A DNA stretch of 64,000 bases from DASSUW01 sp963803335 (GCA_963803335.1 CAWDME010000013.1:186001-250000), one strand, 5' to 3'; numbered from the stretch's first letter, positions 23,285 to 36,086 are shown. Notes: generated from the letters alone by a model not told the origin. Numbers and translations: made by a program.

Positions 23285-24222
23285 GGCATCTGCTGTCGAT
23301 CGAGGACCTCGACCGCGCCGCGATCGAGCGCATCCTCGACCGCGCCAAGTCGTTCACCGAGGTCTCCGAGCGCGAGATCAAGAAGGTTCCGGCGCTGCGC
23401 GGCCGGCGCGTGCTGAACCTCTTCTACGAGGCGTCCACGCGGACGCGCTCGAGCTTCGAGCTCGCCGCCAAGGCGCTGAGCGCCGACGTCGTCAACTTCG
23501 CCGCGGGCGGCTCGTCGGTCGAGAAGGGTGAGTCGCTCAAAGACACGGTGCAGACGCTGTCCGCCTACCGGCCCGACCTGATCGTCATCCGCACGCCGCA
23601 CGTCGGCGCCGCCCGGCTGGTCGCCGGCTGGACCGACGCGTCTGTGGTCAACGCGGGCGACGGCAAGCACGAGCACCCGACGCAGGCGCTGCTCGACGTC
23701 TACGCGCTGCGCGACCGGATCGGGACGCTCGACGGCGCGAACATCTGGATCGTCGGCGACGTGCTGCATTCGCGCGTCGCGCGCTCGAACATCCACGCGT
23801 TCGTGAAGATGGGCGCGCGGGTCACGGTCTGCGGGCCGCCGACGCTGATCCCGCGCGGCGTGGAGTCGCTCGGCTGCGCGGTCGAGTACACGCTCGACAA
23901 GCTCGGCGAGGCCGACGTCGTGTACGCGCTGCGGATGCAGAAGGAGCGCATGACCGACTCGTTCGTACCGTCGATCCGCGAGTACGCGGCGCGCTACCAG
24001 ATCGACGGCCGCCGGCTCGGCTCGCGCCAGGTGCTCATGCACCCGGGTCCGGTCAACCGCGGCGTCGAGCTGGCCGCCGAGGTGATCGACTCGCCGCAGG
24101 CGATCATCGGCCAGCAGGTCGCGGCCGGCGTTGTCGTCCGGATGGCGGTGCTCTACGAGTGCCTGGCCGGGCGCGGCGCGCCGCAGGGCGCGGAGACGAT
24201 CTCGACGCCGGTGCCGGCATGA
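23281..24222 (+). CDS. pyrB: Aspartate carbamoyltransferase catalytic subunit
   Basis: 313 residues. The carbamoyl-phosphate loop YEASTRTRSSFE, the 80s loop SSVEKGESLKDT, HPTQALLDVYALRD and HPGPVNRGVE are all intact. It condenses carbamoyl phosphate with aspartate, the committed pyrimidine step. No pyrI is seen; the organisation fits the dihydroorotase-associated class because pyrC follows with an ATGA overlap (24219-24222). Confidence 0.96.
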   Translation: MRHLLSIEDLDRAAIERILDRAKSFTEVSEREIKKVPALRGRRVLNLFYEASTRTRSSFELAAKALSADVVNFAAGGSSVEKGESLKDTVQTLSAYRPDLIVIRTPHVGAARLVAGWTDASVVNAGDGKHEHPTQALLDVYALRDRIGTLDGANIWIVGDVLHSRVARSNIHAFVKMGARVTVCGPPTLIPRGVESLGCAVEYTLDKLGEADVVYALRMQKERMTDSFVPSIREYAARYQIDGRRLGSRQVLMHPGPVNRGVELAAEVIDSPQAIIGQQVAAGVVVRMAVLYECLAGRGAPQGAETISTPVPA

Positions 24223-25553
24223 GCGCGCTCGACGCCCGGTCGACGCCGCCCGCCGACCTGCTGATCCGCGGCGCCCACGTGCTCGACCCGCGCAGCGGGA
24301 TCGACGCGCCGCACGACGTGCTCGTGCGCGGCGGCGAGATCGCCGAGCTCGGCGCGCCCGGCACGCTGGCCGCCGACGGCGTCGAGGTGATCGACGGCGA
24401 GGGCCGGCACCTGTTCCCCGGGTTCGTGGACCCGCACGTGCACCTGCGCACGCCTGGGCAGGAGCACAAGGAGGACCTGGACTCCGGCACCCGCGCCGCG
24501 GCGGCCGGCGGCTACGTCGCGGTGGTGGCGATGCCGAACACTGACCCGGTCGTCGACTCCGCGCCGGTGCTGCTGTCGCTGCGCGAGCAGGCGCGGCGCG
24601 AGGCTCGCGTGCCCGTCGGCTTCCTGGCGTCGGTGACCCGCGGGCTCGGCGGCGAGGCGCTGACCGAGATGGCCGAGCTGCGCGACGCCGGCGCGCTCGG
24701 CTTCACCGACGACGGCAAGCCGGTGCACCGCGCCGGCATCCTGCGCAAGGCGCTCCAGTACCAGCGGCTGGCCGGCGGCGTGCTGTGCCTGCACGAGGAG
24801 GACCCGACGCTGTCCGGCCGCGGCGTGATGCACGAGGGCGACGTATCCGCTCGGCTCGGGCTGGCCGGCATCCCGTCGGTCTCCGAGTCGACGCTGATCG
24901 CCCGCGACGCCGCGCTGGCCGGCTACGAGGAGGGCCGGATCCATATCCAGCACCTGAGCGCGCGCGAGTCGGTCGAGGCGGTCGCCGCCGCCAAGGCGAA
25001 CGGCGTCCAGATCACCTGCGAGGCATCGCCGCATCACCTCACGCTCACCGACCAGGCCCTGCTCGACGCGCTCGACACGCGCCTGAAGATGAACCCGCCG
25101 CTGCGCACGGAGACGGACCGGCAGGCCCTTATCGCCGGTCTGCGCGACGGGACGATCGACTGCATCGCCACCGATCACGCGCCGCACGCGCGCGAGGAGA
25201 AGGAGGTGCCGTTCGAGGAGGCGCCGATGGGCACGACCGGGCTCGAGACCGCGTTCGCCGCGGTCTACACAGAGCTCGTGCTGCCCGGCATCCTGCCGCT
25301 GGCGCTGGTCGTCGACAAGCTGTCGGCGGGCGCGGCGCTGCTGGGGCTGGAGACGCCCACGGTGCAGATCGGGCGGCCGGCGGACTTCTGCCTCGTCGAC
25401 CTCGACGCGGAGTGGGAGGTCGGCGAGCACGGCTACGAGAGCCGTGCCGAGAACTGCTGCTTCGCGGGGCGGACGTTGCGCGGGCGCGTCGTCACCACCG
25501 TGGCGGCCGGCGGCGTGGCCTACCGGGAGCGGACGCTGTCGGTGGTGGCGTGA
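24219..25553 (+). CDS. pyrC: Dihydroorotase
   Basis: 444 residues, class I. Metal ligands DPHVHLRTPGQE (HxH), the Asp/His set MPNTDPV, EASPHHLTL and ATDHAPHA are visible. A carboxylated Lys is expected near the centre but cannot be assigned with certainty. It closes carbamoyl-aspartate to dihydroorotate. It overlaps pyrB upstream and carA downstream (GTGA at 25550). Confidence 0.95.
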   Translation: MSALDARSTPPADLLIRGAHVLDPRSGIDAPHDVLVRGGEIAELGAPGTLAADGVEVIDGEGRHLFPGFVDPHVHLRTPGQEHKEDLDSGTRAAAAGGYVAVVAMPNTDPVVDSAPVLLSLREQARREARVPVGFLASVTRGLGGEALTEMAELRDAGALGFTDDGKPVHRAGILRKALQYQRLAGGVLCLHEEDPTLSGRGVMHEGDVSARLGLAGIPSVSESTLIARDAALAGYEEGRIHIQHLSARESVEAVAAAKANGVQITCEASPHHLTLTDQALLDALDTRLKMNPPLRTETDRQALIAGLRDGTIDCIATDHAPHAREEKEVPFEEAPMGTTGLETAFAAVYTELVLPGILPLALVVDKLSAGAALLGLETPTVQIGRPADFCLVDLDAEWEVGEHGYESRAENCCFAGRTLRGRVVTTVAAGGVAYRERTLSVVA

Positions 25554-26633
25554 CGGCCTACGTCCTGCTCGAGGATGGCGAGCGGTTCGACGGCGACGCC
25601 GTCGGCGCCGCCGGTCACGTCACCGGCGAGGTGGTCTTCACCACCGGCATGTCGGGCTACCAGGAGTCGATGACCGACCCGAGCTTCGCGCGTCAGATCA
25701 TCACCTTCACGACCGCGCACGTCGGCAACTACGGGGTGAGCGCGGCCGCGTACGAGTCCGGCCGCATCCACGCGGCCGGGGCCATCATGCGCGAGGCGGT
25801 CAACACGACCGACGCGCCCGCCGCCGAGCAGGGCTGGCTCGACTGGCTGGCCGCCAACGACGTGCCGGGGATCGCCGGCGTCGACACGCGCGCGCTCGTG
25901 CGCCACATCCGGTCCGTGGGCGCGATGCGCGGCGGGATCTTCCCGGCCTCGCTGTCGACCGGAGACGCCATGGATCTCGTGCGCGCGGAACCCTCGATGA
26001 TCGGTCGAGATCTCGCGCGCGAGGTGACGATCTCTGAACCCCGCATCGAGGGTGAGGACGGCGGGCTGCGCATCGTCGCGCTCGACACCGGCATCAAGCG
26101 CTCGATCATCCGCAACTTCGTGCAGCGCGGCGTCCAGCTCGAGCTGTACCCGTGCACGACGCCGGCCGACGAGCTACTGGCCCGCGATCCGGACGGCTTC
26201 TTCCTCGTGCCCGGCCCCGGCGACCCGGCGGCGCTCGACTACATCGTCGACACGATCCGGTCGCTGCTCGTGCGCAAGCCGGTGTTCGGGATCTGCCTCG
26301 GCCACCAGCTGCTCTCGCGAGCCGCCGGGCTCGACACGTTCAAGCTCCCGTTCGGCCACCGCGGCGCCAACCATCCGGTCAAGGACCTGGCCACCGGCCG
26401 GATCGCGATCACGTCCCAGAACCACGGCTTCGCAGTGGCGGGCGAGCCCGGCGTGCGCATCGACTCTGAGCTGGGCGCCGCCGAGATCACGCACGTGAAT
26501 CTCTACGACGGCACGGTCGAGGGCTTCCGCCTCCTCGATGTCCCCGCCGCCTGCGTGCAATACCACCCGGAGGCCGGCCCGGGGCCGAACGACAGCCTCG
26601 GCCTGTTCGACACGTTCATCGAGGAGTTCGACC

Positions 26634-26644
<11 letters not shown>
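25550..26644 (+). CDS. carA: Carbamoyl-phosphate synthase small subunit
   Basis: 364 residues. N-terminal domain TGEVVFTTGMSGYQE; C-terminal class I glutaminase with the nucleophile in FGICLGHQLL (Cys249), SQNHGFAV and CVQYHPEAGPGP (His/Glu). It frees ammonia from glutamine for CarB. GTG start overlaps the pyrC TGA. The 3' end overlaps carB by 11 nt. Confidence 0.96.
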
Positions 26645-29705
<3,061 letters not shown>

Positions 29706-29707
29706 GC

Positions 29708-30502
29708 GTGGGCCCCGGTGCCATGGCGCCTCTTGCTCGGTATGCGAGCAAGAACCGCCAAGCGGACGATCAGCGCACGCTGGCGCCACTCGGGCGCCGC
29801 TCTACACGCGTCGTTGAACGCCGGCAGTACGGGGCGTACACGGTGCTCACCGTCGACGATCACACTGGACCGCAGCCCGACCCGGGCCAGTTCTACATGC
29901 TCACGGCGGCGCAAAGGTGGGGCGGGGGAGAGGACGAGCGGCCGTTCCTGCCGCGCGCGTTCTCGGTGATGCGCGCGCACGAGGGGACGCTGGAGTTCCT
30001 GCTCGAGGACGTCGGCCCGGGCACGAACCGGCTGTGCGAGCTCGATGTCGGCGACGAGCTGTGGCTGCTCGGCCCGCTCGGCAACGGCTTCGCGCCGCCG
30101 CGTGACGGCCGCCGGCCCGTTCTCATCGGCGGCGGCGTCGGGATCGCCCCGCTCGTCATCTGGAGCGAGGCGCTCGGCGGCGCGGAGACTCTGCTCGGCT
30201 TCCGCGATGCGGCCCACGCCGAAGCGGCGGTGCTGATCCCCGATGCCCGCGTGGCGACCGACCACGGCTCGGTCGGCCACCACGGGCTCGTGACCGACCT
30301 GCTCGACATCGACCCGGCGATCGAGATCTACGCCTGCGGCCCGCCCCCGATGCTCGATGCGATCGCGGCGCTCGGTGTCCGCGCCCAGCTCGCCATGGAG
30401 TCCGGCATGGCGTGCGGCTTCGGCGCGTGCTTCGGCTGCGTCGTTCCGACCGACCACGGCTACGTCCGCCTCTGCGTCGACGGCCCGGTGATCGCGGTAT
30501 GA
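29708..30502 (+). CDS. pyrK: Dihydroorotate dehydrogenase electron-transfer subunit
   Basis: 264 residues. FAD domain with GQFYMLTA and PRAFSVMRA, NAD domain with LIGGGVGIAPLV and YACGPPPMLDA, and a C-terminal [2Fe-2S] loop CGFGACFGCVV...C (C-x4-C-x2-C plus a distal Cys). It passes electrons from dihydroorotate through PyrD to NAD+. The start is GTG 29708, 7-8 nt after GGAGG; ATG 29723 is also possible. It overlaps pyrD (ATGA), its obligate partner. Confidence 0.92.
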   Translation: MGPGAMAPLARYASKNRQADDQRTLAPLGRRSTRVVERRQYGAYTVLTVDDHTGPQPDPGQFYMLTAAQRWGGGEDERPFLPRAFSVMRAHEGTLEFLLEDVGPGTNRLCELDVGDELWLLGPLGNGFAPPRDGRRPVLIGGGVGIAPLVIWSEALGGAETLLGFRDAAHAEAAVLIPDARVATDHGSVGHHGLVTDLLDIDPAIEIYACGPPPMLDAIAALGVRAQLAMESGMACGFGACFGCVVPTDHGYVRLCVDGPVIAV

Positions 30503-31410
30503 GCATCGAGTTCTGCGGCATCCCGCTTGCGCACCGGATCGTCAACGGCTCCGGGACGTTCGACGCGATCGCCGCCCGGCGCGTGTTCGGCGACGCGCTG
30601 CTCGAGCAGTTTCCGTTCGCCGCCTTTGTCTCCAAGACCGTCACGCTCGAGCCGCGCCAGGGCAACCCGCCGCCGCGGCTGTGGGAGCTGCCCGGCGGCT
30701 TGATCAACTCGATCGGGCTGCCGAACAAGGGGCTCGACGGCTACGTCAGGGAGGACCTGCCGCAGCTCGCCGAGCTGCCCGTCCCGCTGATCGTCAACGT
30801 CATGGGCTCCACGCGCGAGGACCTGGCGCGGCTCGTGTCGGCCTTCGCCGAGCGCGACGAGGTCGCCGCGCTCGAGCTCAATGTCTCGTGCCCGAACGTC
30901 AAGACCGGGCTGATCATGGGGGCCGACCCGGTCGAGCTCGGCGCTCTGCTCGACGTGGTACGTCCGCAAACCGACAAGCCGCTCATCGTCAAGCTCACGC
31001 CGAACTGCACGTCCCCCGCCGACGTCGCCGCCGCCGCCGAGCAGCACGGGGCCGATGCCGTGTCGCTGATCAACACCCTGCGCGGGATGGCGATCGACCC
31101 CCACCGGCCGGGGGAGCCGTGGCTCGGCGGCGGCACCGGCGGGGTGTCCGGGCCGGCCGTCCGCGCGATCGCTTTGAGCCAGGTCCGCGAGGTCCGGGAG
31201 CGCGTCGCGCTGCCCATCGTCGGCATGGGAGGCGTCCAGTCTGGACGCCACGCAATCGAGCTCAGCGCCGTTGGCGCAGATCTCATAGGTGTTGGTACAG
31301 AATCGTTTCGAGACCCGCTCGCGGGGGGGCGAATCGCCGCCGAGGCCGCAGCCGCGAACGAAGCTTTCCCTGCAAACGCCGCACCCGCGCTGGAGGTCGT
31401 GCGGCATTAG
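30499..31410 (+). CDS. pyrD: Dihydroorotate dehydrogenase, class 1B catalytic subunit
   Basis: 303 residues, FMN barrel. IVNGSGTFD start, SIGLPNKGLDGY, the catalytic Cys in LNVSCPNVKTG, LTPNCTSPADVA, NTLRGMAID and GMGGVQSGRHAIE are as in class 1B enzymes, which require PyrK, present just upstream. It oxidises dihydroorotate to orotate. It is the last pyr gene here: pyrF, which often follows in relatives, is absent from the next 140 bp and from the rest of the window. Confidence 0.94.
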   Translation: MSIEFCGIPLAHRIVNGSGTFDAIAARRVFGDALLEQFPFAAFVSKTVTLEPRQGNPPPRLWELPGGLINSIGLPNKGLDGYVREDLPQLAELPVPLIVNVMGSTREDLARLVSAFAERDEVAALELNVSCPNVKTGLIMGADPVELGALLDVVRPQTDKPLIVKLTPNCTSPADVAAAAEQHGADAVSLINTLRGMAIDPHRPGEPWLGGGTGGVSGPAVRAIALSQVREVRERVALPIVGMGGVQSGRHAIELSAVGADLIGVGTESFRDPLAGGRIAAEAAAANEAFPANAAPALEVVRH

Positions 31411-31514
31411 CACAAAGTGGGCTGAAAAGCCCTGCAAAGCCGCCGGTTACCGTCAACTCCCCTGCATGCGGCTTGACCTCAACTAGAGGTCGAGGCGAAT
31501 TCGTCCCCAACGTC

Positions 31515-31542
31515 TTGTCGAACCCAGGAACAGATGTAGACT
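31515..31542 (+). promoter_or_regulatory. Promoter of mihF
   Basis: TTGTCG (31515-31520), 16 nt, TAGACT (31537-31542), then 8 nt to ATG 31551. No ribosome-binding site is seen, so a leaderless mRNA is likely. It separates mihF and its followers from the PyrR-controlled pyr genes. Confidence 0.55.
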
Positions 31543-31550
31543 CGCCGCCC

Positions 31551-31895
31551 ATGCCGCCAGCGACCAAGACGCCCGCCAAGCCAATCGTGGCTGCCCCTGA
31601 GCGCTCCCTCGTCCAGCGGATGGAGGCCCTCCAGCGCGCGAACGAGATCCGTACGCGACGCGCTCAGCTCAAGCGGGATCTCAAGGCCGGCCGGCAGAGC
31701 ATCCACGACCTCCTCCTGGAGCCACCAGAGTACGTGGAGACCGCCAAGGTCTTCGACATGCTGCTCGCCGTGCCCAAGTACGGCCGTGTGAAAGTGAACA
31801 AGGTCCTGCAGCAGTGCCGGATCTCGCCCTCGAAGACAATCGGGGGCCTGTCGCAGCGCCAGCGCACCGAGCTGGTGTCCATGCTGCGCCGCTAA
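31551..31895 (+). CDS. mihF: Actinobacterial integration host factor (mIHF)
   Basis: 114 residues. The typical core is present: SLVQRMEALQRANEIRTRRAQLKRDL (cited as RANEIRTRRAQLKRDLKAG), then VFDMLLAVPKYGRVKVNKVL and SPSKTIGGLSQRQRTEL, a helix-two-turn-helix that binds and bends DNA. It acts as a nucleoid protein. In relatives it sits immediately before gmk, as here (gmk starts on the next base). An Ala/Pro/Lys N-terminal tail of about 20 residues precedes the core. Confidence 0.94.
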   Translation: MPPATKTPAKPIVAAPERSLVQRMEALQRANEIRTRRAQLKRDLKAGRQSIHDLLLEPPEYVETAKVFDMLLAVPKYGRVKVNKVLQQCRISPSKTIGGLSQRQRTELVSMLRR

Positions 31896-32483
31896 GTGGC
31901 GAGGGTCTTCGTCATCACCGGCCCGTCGGGGGTCGGCAAGGGAACGCTCATCAGAACACTGCTCGACCGGATCCCCGAGCTCGAGCTGTCCGTCTCTGCC
32001 ACCACGCGCGGGCCCCGGCTGGGGGAGACCAACGGCGTCGACTACCACTTCCTCAAGGACGCCGACTTCGACCGCCGCGTGCAGGCCGGTGACTTCGTCG
32101 AGCACGCGAACTACTCGGGTCGGCGTTACGGCACGCTGCGCTCCGACCTCGAGCAGCGGCTCGAGCGCGGCGCACCGGTCGTGCTCGAGATCGAGGTCCA
32201 GGGCGCTCGCCAGGTCGCCGAGACGATGCCCGAGGCGGTGCGGATCTTCATCGCGCCGCCGTCGGAGGACGCGCTGCGCACCCGGCTGGTGGGGCGCGGC
32301 ACGGACTCGCCCGAGGACGTCGAGAAGCGGCTCGCTACGGCCCGGGAAGAGCTGCGTGCGCAGGGAGAGTTCACGCACGTCGTCTACAACGACCGGCTCG
32401 ACGAAGCGGTTGGCGCTTTAGAGGAGGTTGTGCGCTCGGCGCTAGCATCTGATGCCACGAAACCGACGGAGGACCCCTCTTGA
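31896..32483 (+). CDS. gmk: Guanylate kinase
   Basis: 195 residues. P-loop ITGPSGVGKGTLI, the GMP-binding SVSATTRGPRLGE and VDYHFL, and the lid Arg residues are intact. It phosphorylates GMP to GDP. GTG 31896 follows the mihF stop directly; the 3' end overlaps rpoZ (TTGA). The C-terminal tail (SDATKPTEDPS) is extra but common. Confidence 0.95.
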   Translation: MARVFVITGPSGVGKGTLIRTLLDRIPELELSVSATTRGPRLGETNGVDYHFLKDADFDRRVQAGDFVEHANYSGRRYGTLRSDLEQRLERGAPVVLEIEVQGARQVAETMPEAVRIFIAPPSEDALRTRLVGRGTDSPEDVEKRLATAREELRAQGEFTHVVYNDRLDEAVGALEEVVRSALASDATKPTEDPS

Positions 32484-32710
32484 TCTCACCCCGTGTCGAC
32501 CGCTTGCTGGAGAACGTGGACTCGCCGTACGCCAGCGTGATCGTGGCCGCCAAGCGCGCGCGCCAGATCAACTCGTACTACCACAACCTCGGCGAGGGCA
32601 CGTTCGAGGAGTTCCCGCCGCCGATGGTGGACACGGGCTCCAAGAACTACCTGACGATCGCCCTCGAAGAGGTCGCGGGCGGCAAGATCAAGTACCGCTA
32701 CCGCGGATAG
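32480..32710 (+). CDS. rpoZ: RNA polymerase omega subunit
   Basis: 76 residues. ISPRVDRLLENVDSPYASVIVAAKRARQINSYY is the omega N-terminus, seen as DSPYASVIVAAKRARQIN; GSKNYLTIALEEVAGGKIKYRY closes it. TTG 32480 overlaps the gmk stop, giving the usual gmk-rpoZ coupling. Omega helps fold and assemble the beta-prime subunit. Confidence 0.94.
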   Translation: MISPRVDRLLENVDSPYASVIVAAKRARQINSYYHNLGEGTFEEFPPPMVDTGSKNYLTIALEEVAGGKIKYRYRG

Positions 32711-32743
32711 GAAGCCCACCCGCCACCCCAACCACCTCGCGCT

Positions 32744-34000
32744 ATGGCCCGCCTCCTGCTCGGTGTCAGCGGCGGCATCGCCGCGTACAAGGCGCTCGAG
32801 CTGGCGCGCCTGGCGATCAAGGCGGGCCACGCCGTCCGGGTGATCCAGACGGAGGCGTCGACCCGCTTCGTCGGGACCGCCTCGTTCGCCGGCATCACCG
32901 GCGCTCCGGTACTGCTCACCGAATGGGAGAGCGACCCGCTGCGCGGCGCCTTTCCCGGCGACCCCGCACCCGAGCACGCACCGCTCTCGCACCTCGAGCT
33001 GGTGGAGCGCGCCGACGCGTTCCTGATCGCGCCGGCGTCCGCGAACACGCTCGCCAAGCTCGCCAACGGGCACGCTGACAACCTGCTGACGGCCGCCGCG
33101 CTGGCGTGCCGGCGACCGCTGATCGTCGCTCCGGCCATGAACGGGGCGATGTACGAGCATCCGGCCACACAGCACAACCTCGCGCGCCTGAGCGAGCGCG
33201 GGGTTACCGTTCTGCCACCAGGCACCGGCTCGCTCGCCTCGCTCGGCGAGTTCGGCACCGGCCGCCTGCCCGAGCCGCCCGAGCTGCTCGCCGCCTTCGA
33301 GGCCGCGCTGAGCGCCGGCCGCGAGCTCGACGGCCTGAAGGTGCTCGTGACCGCGGGCGGCACCCGCGAGCCGATCGACGCCGTCCGCTTCGTCGGCAAC
33401 CGCTCGTCGGGCCGCATGGGCTTCGCGCTCGCCGAGGAGGCGGCGCGCCGTGGCGCCGACGTCACCGTGGTGGCCGCCAACGTCGGCCTGCCCCGCCGCA
33501 GCGGCATCACGTACGTGGACGTGCAGACCGCCGAGGAGCTCGCCGCCGCCTGCGAGGAGCGCTTCGATTCCACCGACGTCCTGCTCATGGCCGCGGCCGT
33601 CGCCGACTACCGCCCAGACGCCGCGCACCGCGGCAAGCTCAAGAAGGAGGAGACCGGCGGGGAACTGGAACTGCGTCTCGTACGTACACCTGACGTGCTC
33701 GCGACGCTTGCCGCCCGCCGCCGCCCTGGCCAGCTGCTCGTCGGCTTCGCCGCCGAGCACGGCGAGGGAGCCGTCGCGTACGGGCGCGACAAGCTCGCTC
33801 GCAAGGACCTCGACGCCGTCGTCGTCAACGACGTCGGCGCGCCCGGCATCGGCTTCGACGCCGCGCAGAATGAGGTTACGATCGTGACGCCGGACGCCGA
33901 GCGGCACGTTCCCCGCGCCTCGAAGGCCGAGGTCGCCAATGCCATCCTGGACGCGGTTTTGAGCCGTCGTTCATCTTCCGACATGAAGGTGCCGCGCTGA
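32744..34000 (+). CDS. coaBC: Bifunctional phosphopantothenoylcysteine decarboxylase / synthase
   Basis: 418 residues. The N-terminal flavoprotein CoaC domain: LLLGVSGGIAAYKALEL, APLSHLELVERAD (His), APASANTLAKLANG and PAMNGAMYEHP. The C-terminal CoaB domain: VLVTAGGTREPIDAVRFVGN, MAAAVADYRP and GKLKKEE. It carries out two steps of coenzyme A synthesis. It is 33 nt after rpoZ, the usual neighbour, and is followed directly by a MoxR gene. Confidence 0.95.
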   Translation: MARLLLGVSGGIAAYKALELARLAIKAGHAVRVIQTEASTRFVGTASFAGITGAPVLLTEWESDPLRGAFPGDPAPEHAPLSHLELVERADAFLIAPASANTLAKLANGHADNLLTAAALACRRPLIVAPAMNGAMYEHPATQHNLARLSERGVTVLPPGTGSLASLGEFGTGRLPEPPELLAAFEAALSAGRELDGLKVLVTAGGTREPIDAVRFVGNRSSGRMGFALAEEAARRGADVTVVAANVGLPRRSGITYVDVQTAEELAAACEERFDSTDVLLMAAAVADYRPDAAHRGKLKKEETGGELELRLVRTPDVLATLAARRRPGQLLVGFAAEHGEGAVAYGRDKLARKDLDAVVVNDVGAPGIGFDAAQNEVTIVTPDAERHVPRASKAEVANAILDAVLSRRSSSDMKVPR

Positions 34001-34987
34001 ATGGAACCCATCGAGCCCCTCGAGCCCACCCCGGAGGCCGACGCCATCGGCCCTCAGCAGGTCGATGCGGCGGTTTCCGTCGCGCGCCGCATCGGCGAGA
34101 ACATCCAGCGCGCGGTCAAGGTACGCGACGAGATCCTCGAGACCGTCATCGTGTCGCTGCTCGCCGAGGGGCACATCCTCGTCGAGGACTACCCGGGCGT
34201 CGGCAAGACCGCCTTGGCGCGCGCGCTCGCACGCTCGATCGACTGCCAGTTCGCGCGCGTCCAGTGCACGGCTGACCTGCTCCCGGCCGACATCGTCGGC
34301 ACCAACGTCTACAACCAGCGTGAGCTGCGCTTCGAGTTCCGGCCGGGGCCGATCTTCGCCAATATCGTGATCGTCGACGAGATCAACCGCGCCTCGCCGA
34401 AGACGCAGTCCGGCCTGCTCGAGTGCATGCAGGAGCGCCAGGTCACCGTCGATGCGACCTCGCACGAGCTGGCGCGGCCGTTCCTCGTCTTCGCCACGCA
34501 GAACCCGGTCGAGTACGAGGGCACCTACCCGCTGCCCGAGGCGCAGGTCGACCGCTTCATGATTCGCGTCTCGCTCGGCTACCCGAACGCCGAGGAGGAG
34601 TCCGGGATGCTCGCCGGCCACGAGGCGCACGACCGCGTGCTCGACCTCGAGGCCGTTGCGGACCGGGCCGAGGTCGTCGAGGCCGTCGAGGCCGTCCACC
34701 GCGTGCACGCGTCGCGCGCGCTGCGCGACTACATCGTCGCCCTGATGCGCCATACGCGCGCCGACGGGCGGGTCGAGCTCGGCGCCTCGCCGCGCGCCGG
34801 CCTGATGCTGCTGCGCGCCGCCAAGGCGCGCGCGCTCGTGCAGGGCCGCGACCACGCGCTGCCGGACGACGTGCAGGCGCTCGCCGACACGGTGCTGGCC
34901 CACCGCATCATGCTCGTGCCCGAGGCGGCGGGCGTCGAGCGGTCCTCGATCGTGGCCGACGCGATCGCCGCCACACCCGCCCTATAG
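34001..34987 (+). CDS. MoxR-family AAA+ ATPase
   Basis: 328 residues. Walker A EDYPGVGKTALA, Walker B IVIVDEINRASPK, sensor 1 FATQNPVEYEGTYPLPEAQVDRF (key part ATQNPVE) and a C-terminal lid (GASPRAGLMLLRAAKA). MoxR proteins act as chaperones for metal-cofactor or surface proteins. The next two genes (DUF58 and transglutaminase) are its classical partners. ATG follows the coaBC stop directly. Confidence 0.93.
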   Translation: MEPIEPLEPTPEADAIGPQQVDAAVSVARRIGENIQRAVKVRDEILETVIVSLLAEGHILVEDYPGVGKTALARALARSIDCQFARVQCTADLLPADIVGTNVYNQRELRFEFRPGPIFANIVIVDEINRASPKTQSGLLECMQERQVTVDATSHELARPFLVFATQNPVEYEGTYPLPEAQVDRFMIRVSLGYPNAEEESGMLAGHEAHDRVLDLEAVADRAEVVEAVEAVHRVHASRALRDYIVALMRHTRADGRVELGASPRAGLMLLRAAKARALVQGRDHALPDDVQALADTVLAHRIMLVPEAAGVERSSIVADAIAATPAL

Positions 34988-34991
34988 CGTC

Positions 34992-36086
34992 ATGAGATCG
35001 GCGATCGGCTGCGCCGCACTGGGGGTCCTGCTCCTGGTCGTCGCCGGGACGTTCGACGCCGAGCCGCTGTACGTCACCGGCTCGGCGCTGGCGCTGCTGG
35101 GCGTCGGCGCCGCGGCGTGGATCGGCGCCGGTGCGTGGGGCGCGACCGTCAAGCGCGAGATCAGCGCCCGCAGCGTGCTCGAGGAGCAGCCGCTCGACGT
35201 CCGCATCCGCGCCAGCGCCGGCCGGCTGCCGCTGCCGCCGGGCTGGATCGACGAGCCGCTGCTGCCCGAGCCGGTGCGCTTCCGCGCCGGCCGGCGGAGC
35301 ACGCGCGTGCGCGTGGAGGTCACGTTCGGGCGCCGCGGCCGCCGCCGGCTCGCGCCGCCGGCACTCGTGCTGCGCGACCCGTTCGGGCTCGCCCAGCGCG
35401 TCGTCACCGGCGACCACACCGACGAGGTGCTCGTGCTGCCGCGCGTGTACCCCGTGCGCGCGGCGGCGGGCGGGGGAGACGCGACCCCGGCGCACGCCCG
35501 CGCAGCGCTGATCGCCGCTGCGGAGACCGAGATCGACGGGTTGCGCGAGCACCGCCCCGGCTCGCCCGCCTCGCGCATCCACTGGCCGGCGGTCGCCCGC
35601 GGGCACGGGCTGATGGAGCGCAAGCTGATCTCCGAGGCGGACTCGCGGCCGCTCGTGGTGCTCGACCCGCGCGCCCCGGCGTCGCAGGATGCGCTCGACA
35701 GCGCCGTGCGCGCCGCCGCCTCGCTGTGCGTGCACTTCGCCCGGCGCAGCGGCTGCTCGCTGTTGCTGCCCGGCGACCGCCGCGCCCACATCGTCGAGAA
35801 GGACCTCGTGGCGTGGCCGGCCGCCCACGTGCGCCTCGCACTGCTCGACGACGCAACCGGGCCGTCGCTGGTGGCGGCGCAGAACCGCCGCGGCCTCGTG
35901 GTCCTGGTGGCGGCGCGCCTGATCGACCGGCCGCCGCGCGGCCTCGGCCGCACACCCGGTGGCTGCGTGCTCGTCGTGCCCGGCGCGCTACCGAACCGCC
36001 GCGCCGTGTTCGAGGTCGCCGGCTGCCAGGGCTTCCTGACGACCCGCGCGGGCGCTGCCGCGGCGATGGAGGCGGTGGCGAGTTGA
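34992..36086 (+). CDS. DUF58 (vWA-like) membrane protein
   Basis: 364 residues. Two N-terminal membrane helices (GCAALGVLLLVVAG; GSALALLGVGAAAWIG), an Ig-like region (LRDPFGLAQRVV) and the DUF58 core with the signature GLREHRPGSPASRIHWPAVARG (key part HRPGSPASRIHW). It is expected to sit in the membrane and act with MoxR and the transglutaminase. It starts 4 nt after the MoxR stop and overlaps the following TTG. Confidence 0.9.
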   Translation: MRSAIGCAALGVLLLVVAGTFDAEPLYVTGSALALLGVGAAAWIGAGAWGATVKREISARSVLEEQPLDVRIRASAGRLPLPPGWIDEPLLPEPVRFRAGRRSTRVRVEVTFGRRGRRRLAPPALVLRDPFGLAQRVVTGDHTDEVLVLPRVYPVRAAAGGGDATPAHARAALIAAAETEIDGLREHRPGSPASRIHWPAVARGHGLMERKLISEADSRPLVVLDPRAPASQDALDSAVRAAASLCVHFARRSGCSLLLPGDRRAHIVEKDLVAWPAAHVRLALLDDATGPSLVAAQNRRGLVVLVAARLIDRPPRGLGRTPGGCVLVVPGALPNRRAVFEVAGCQGFLTTRAGAAAAMEAVAS

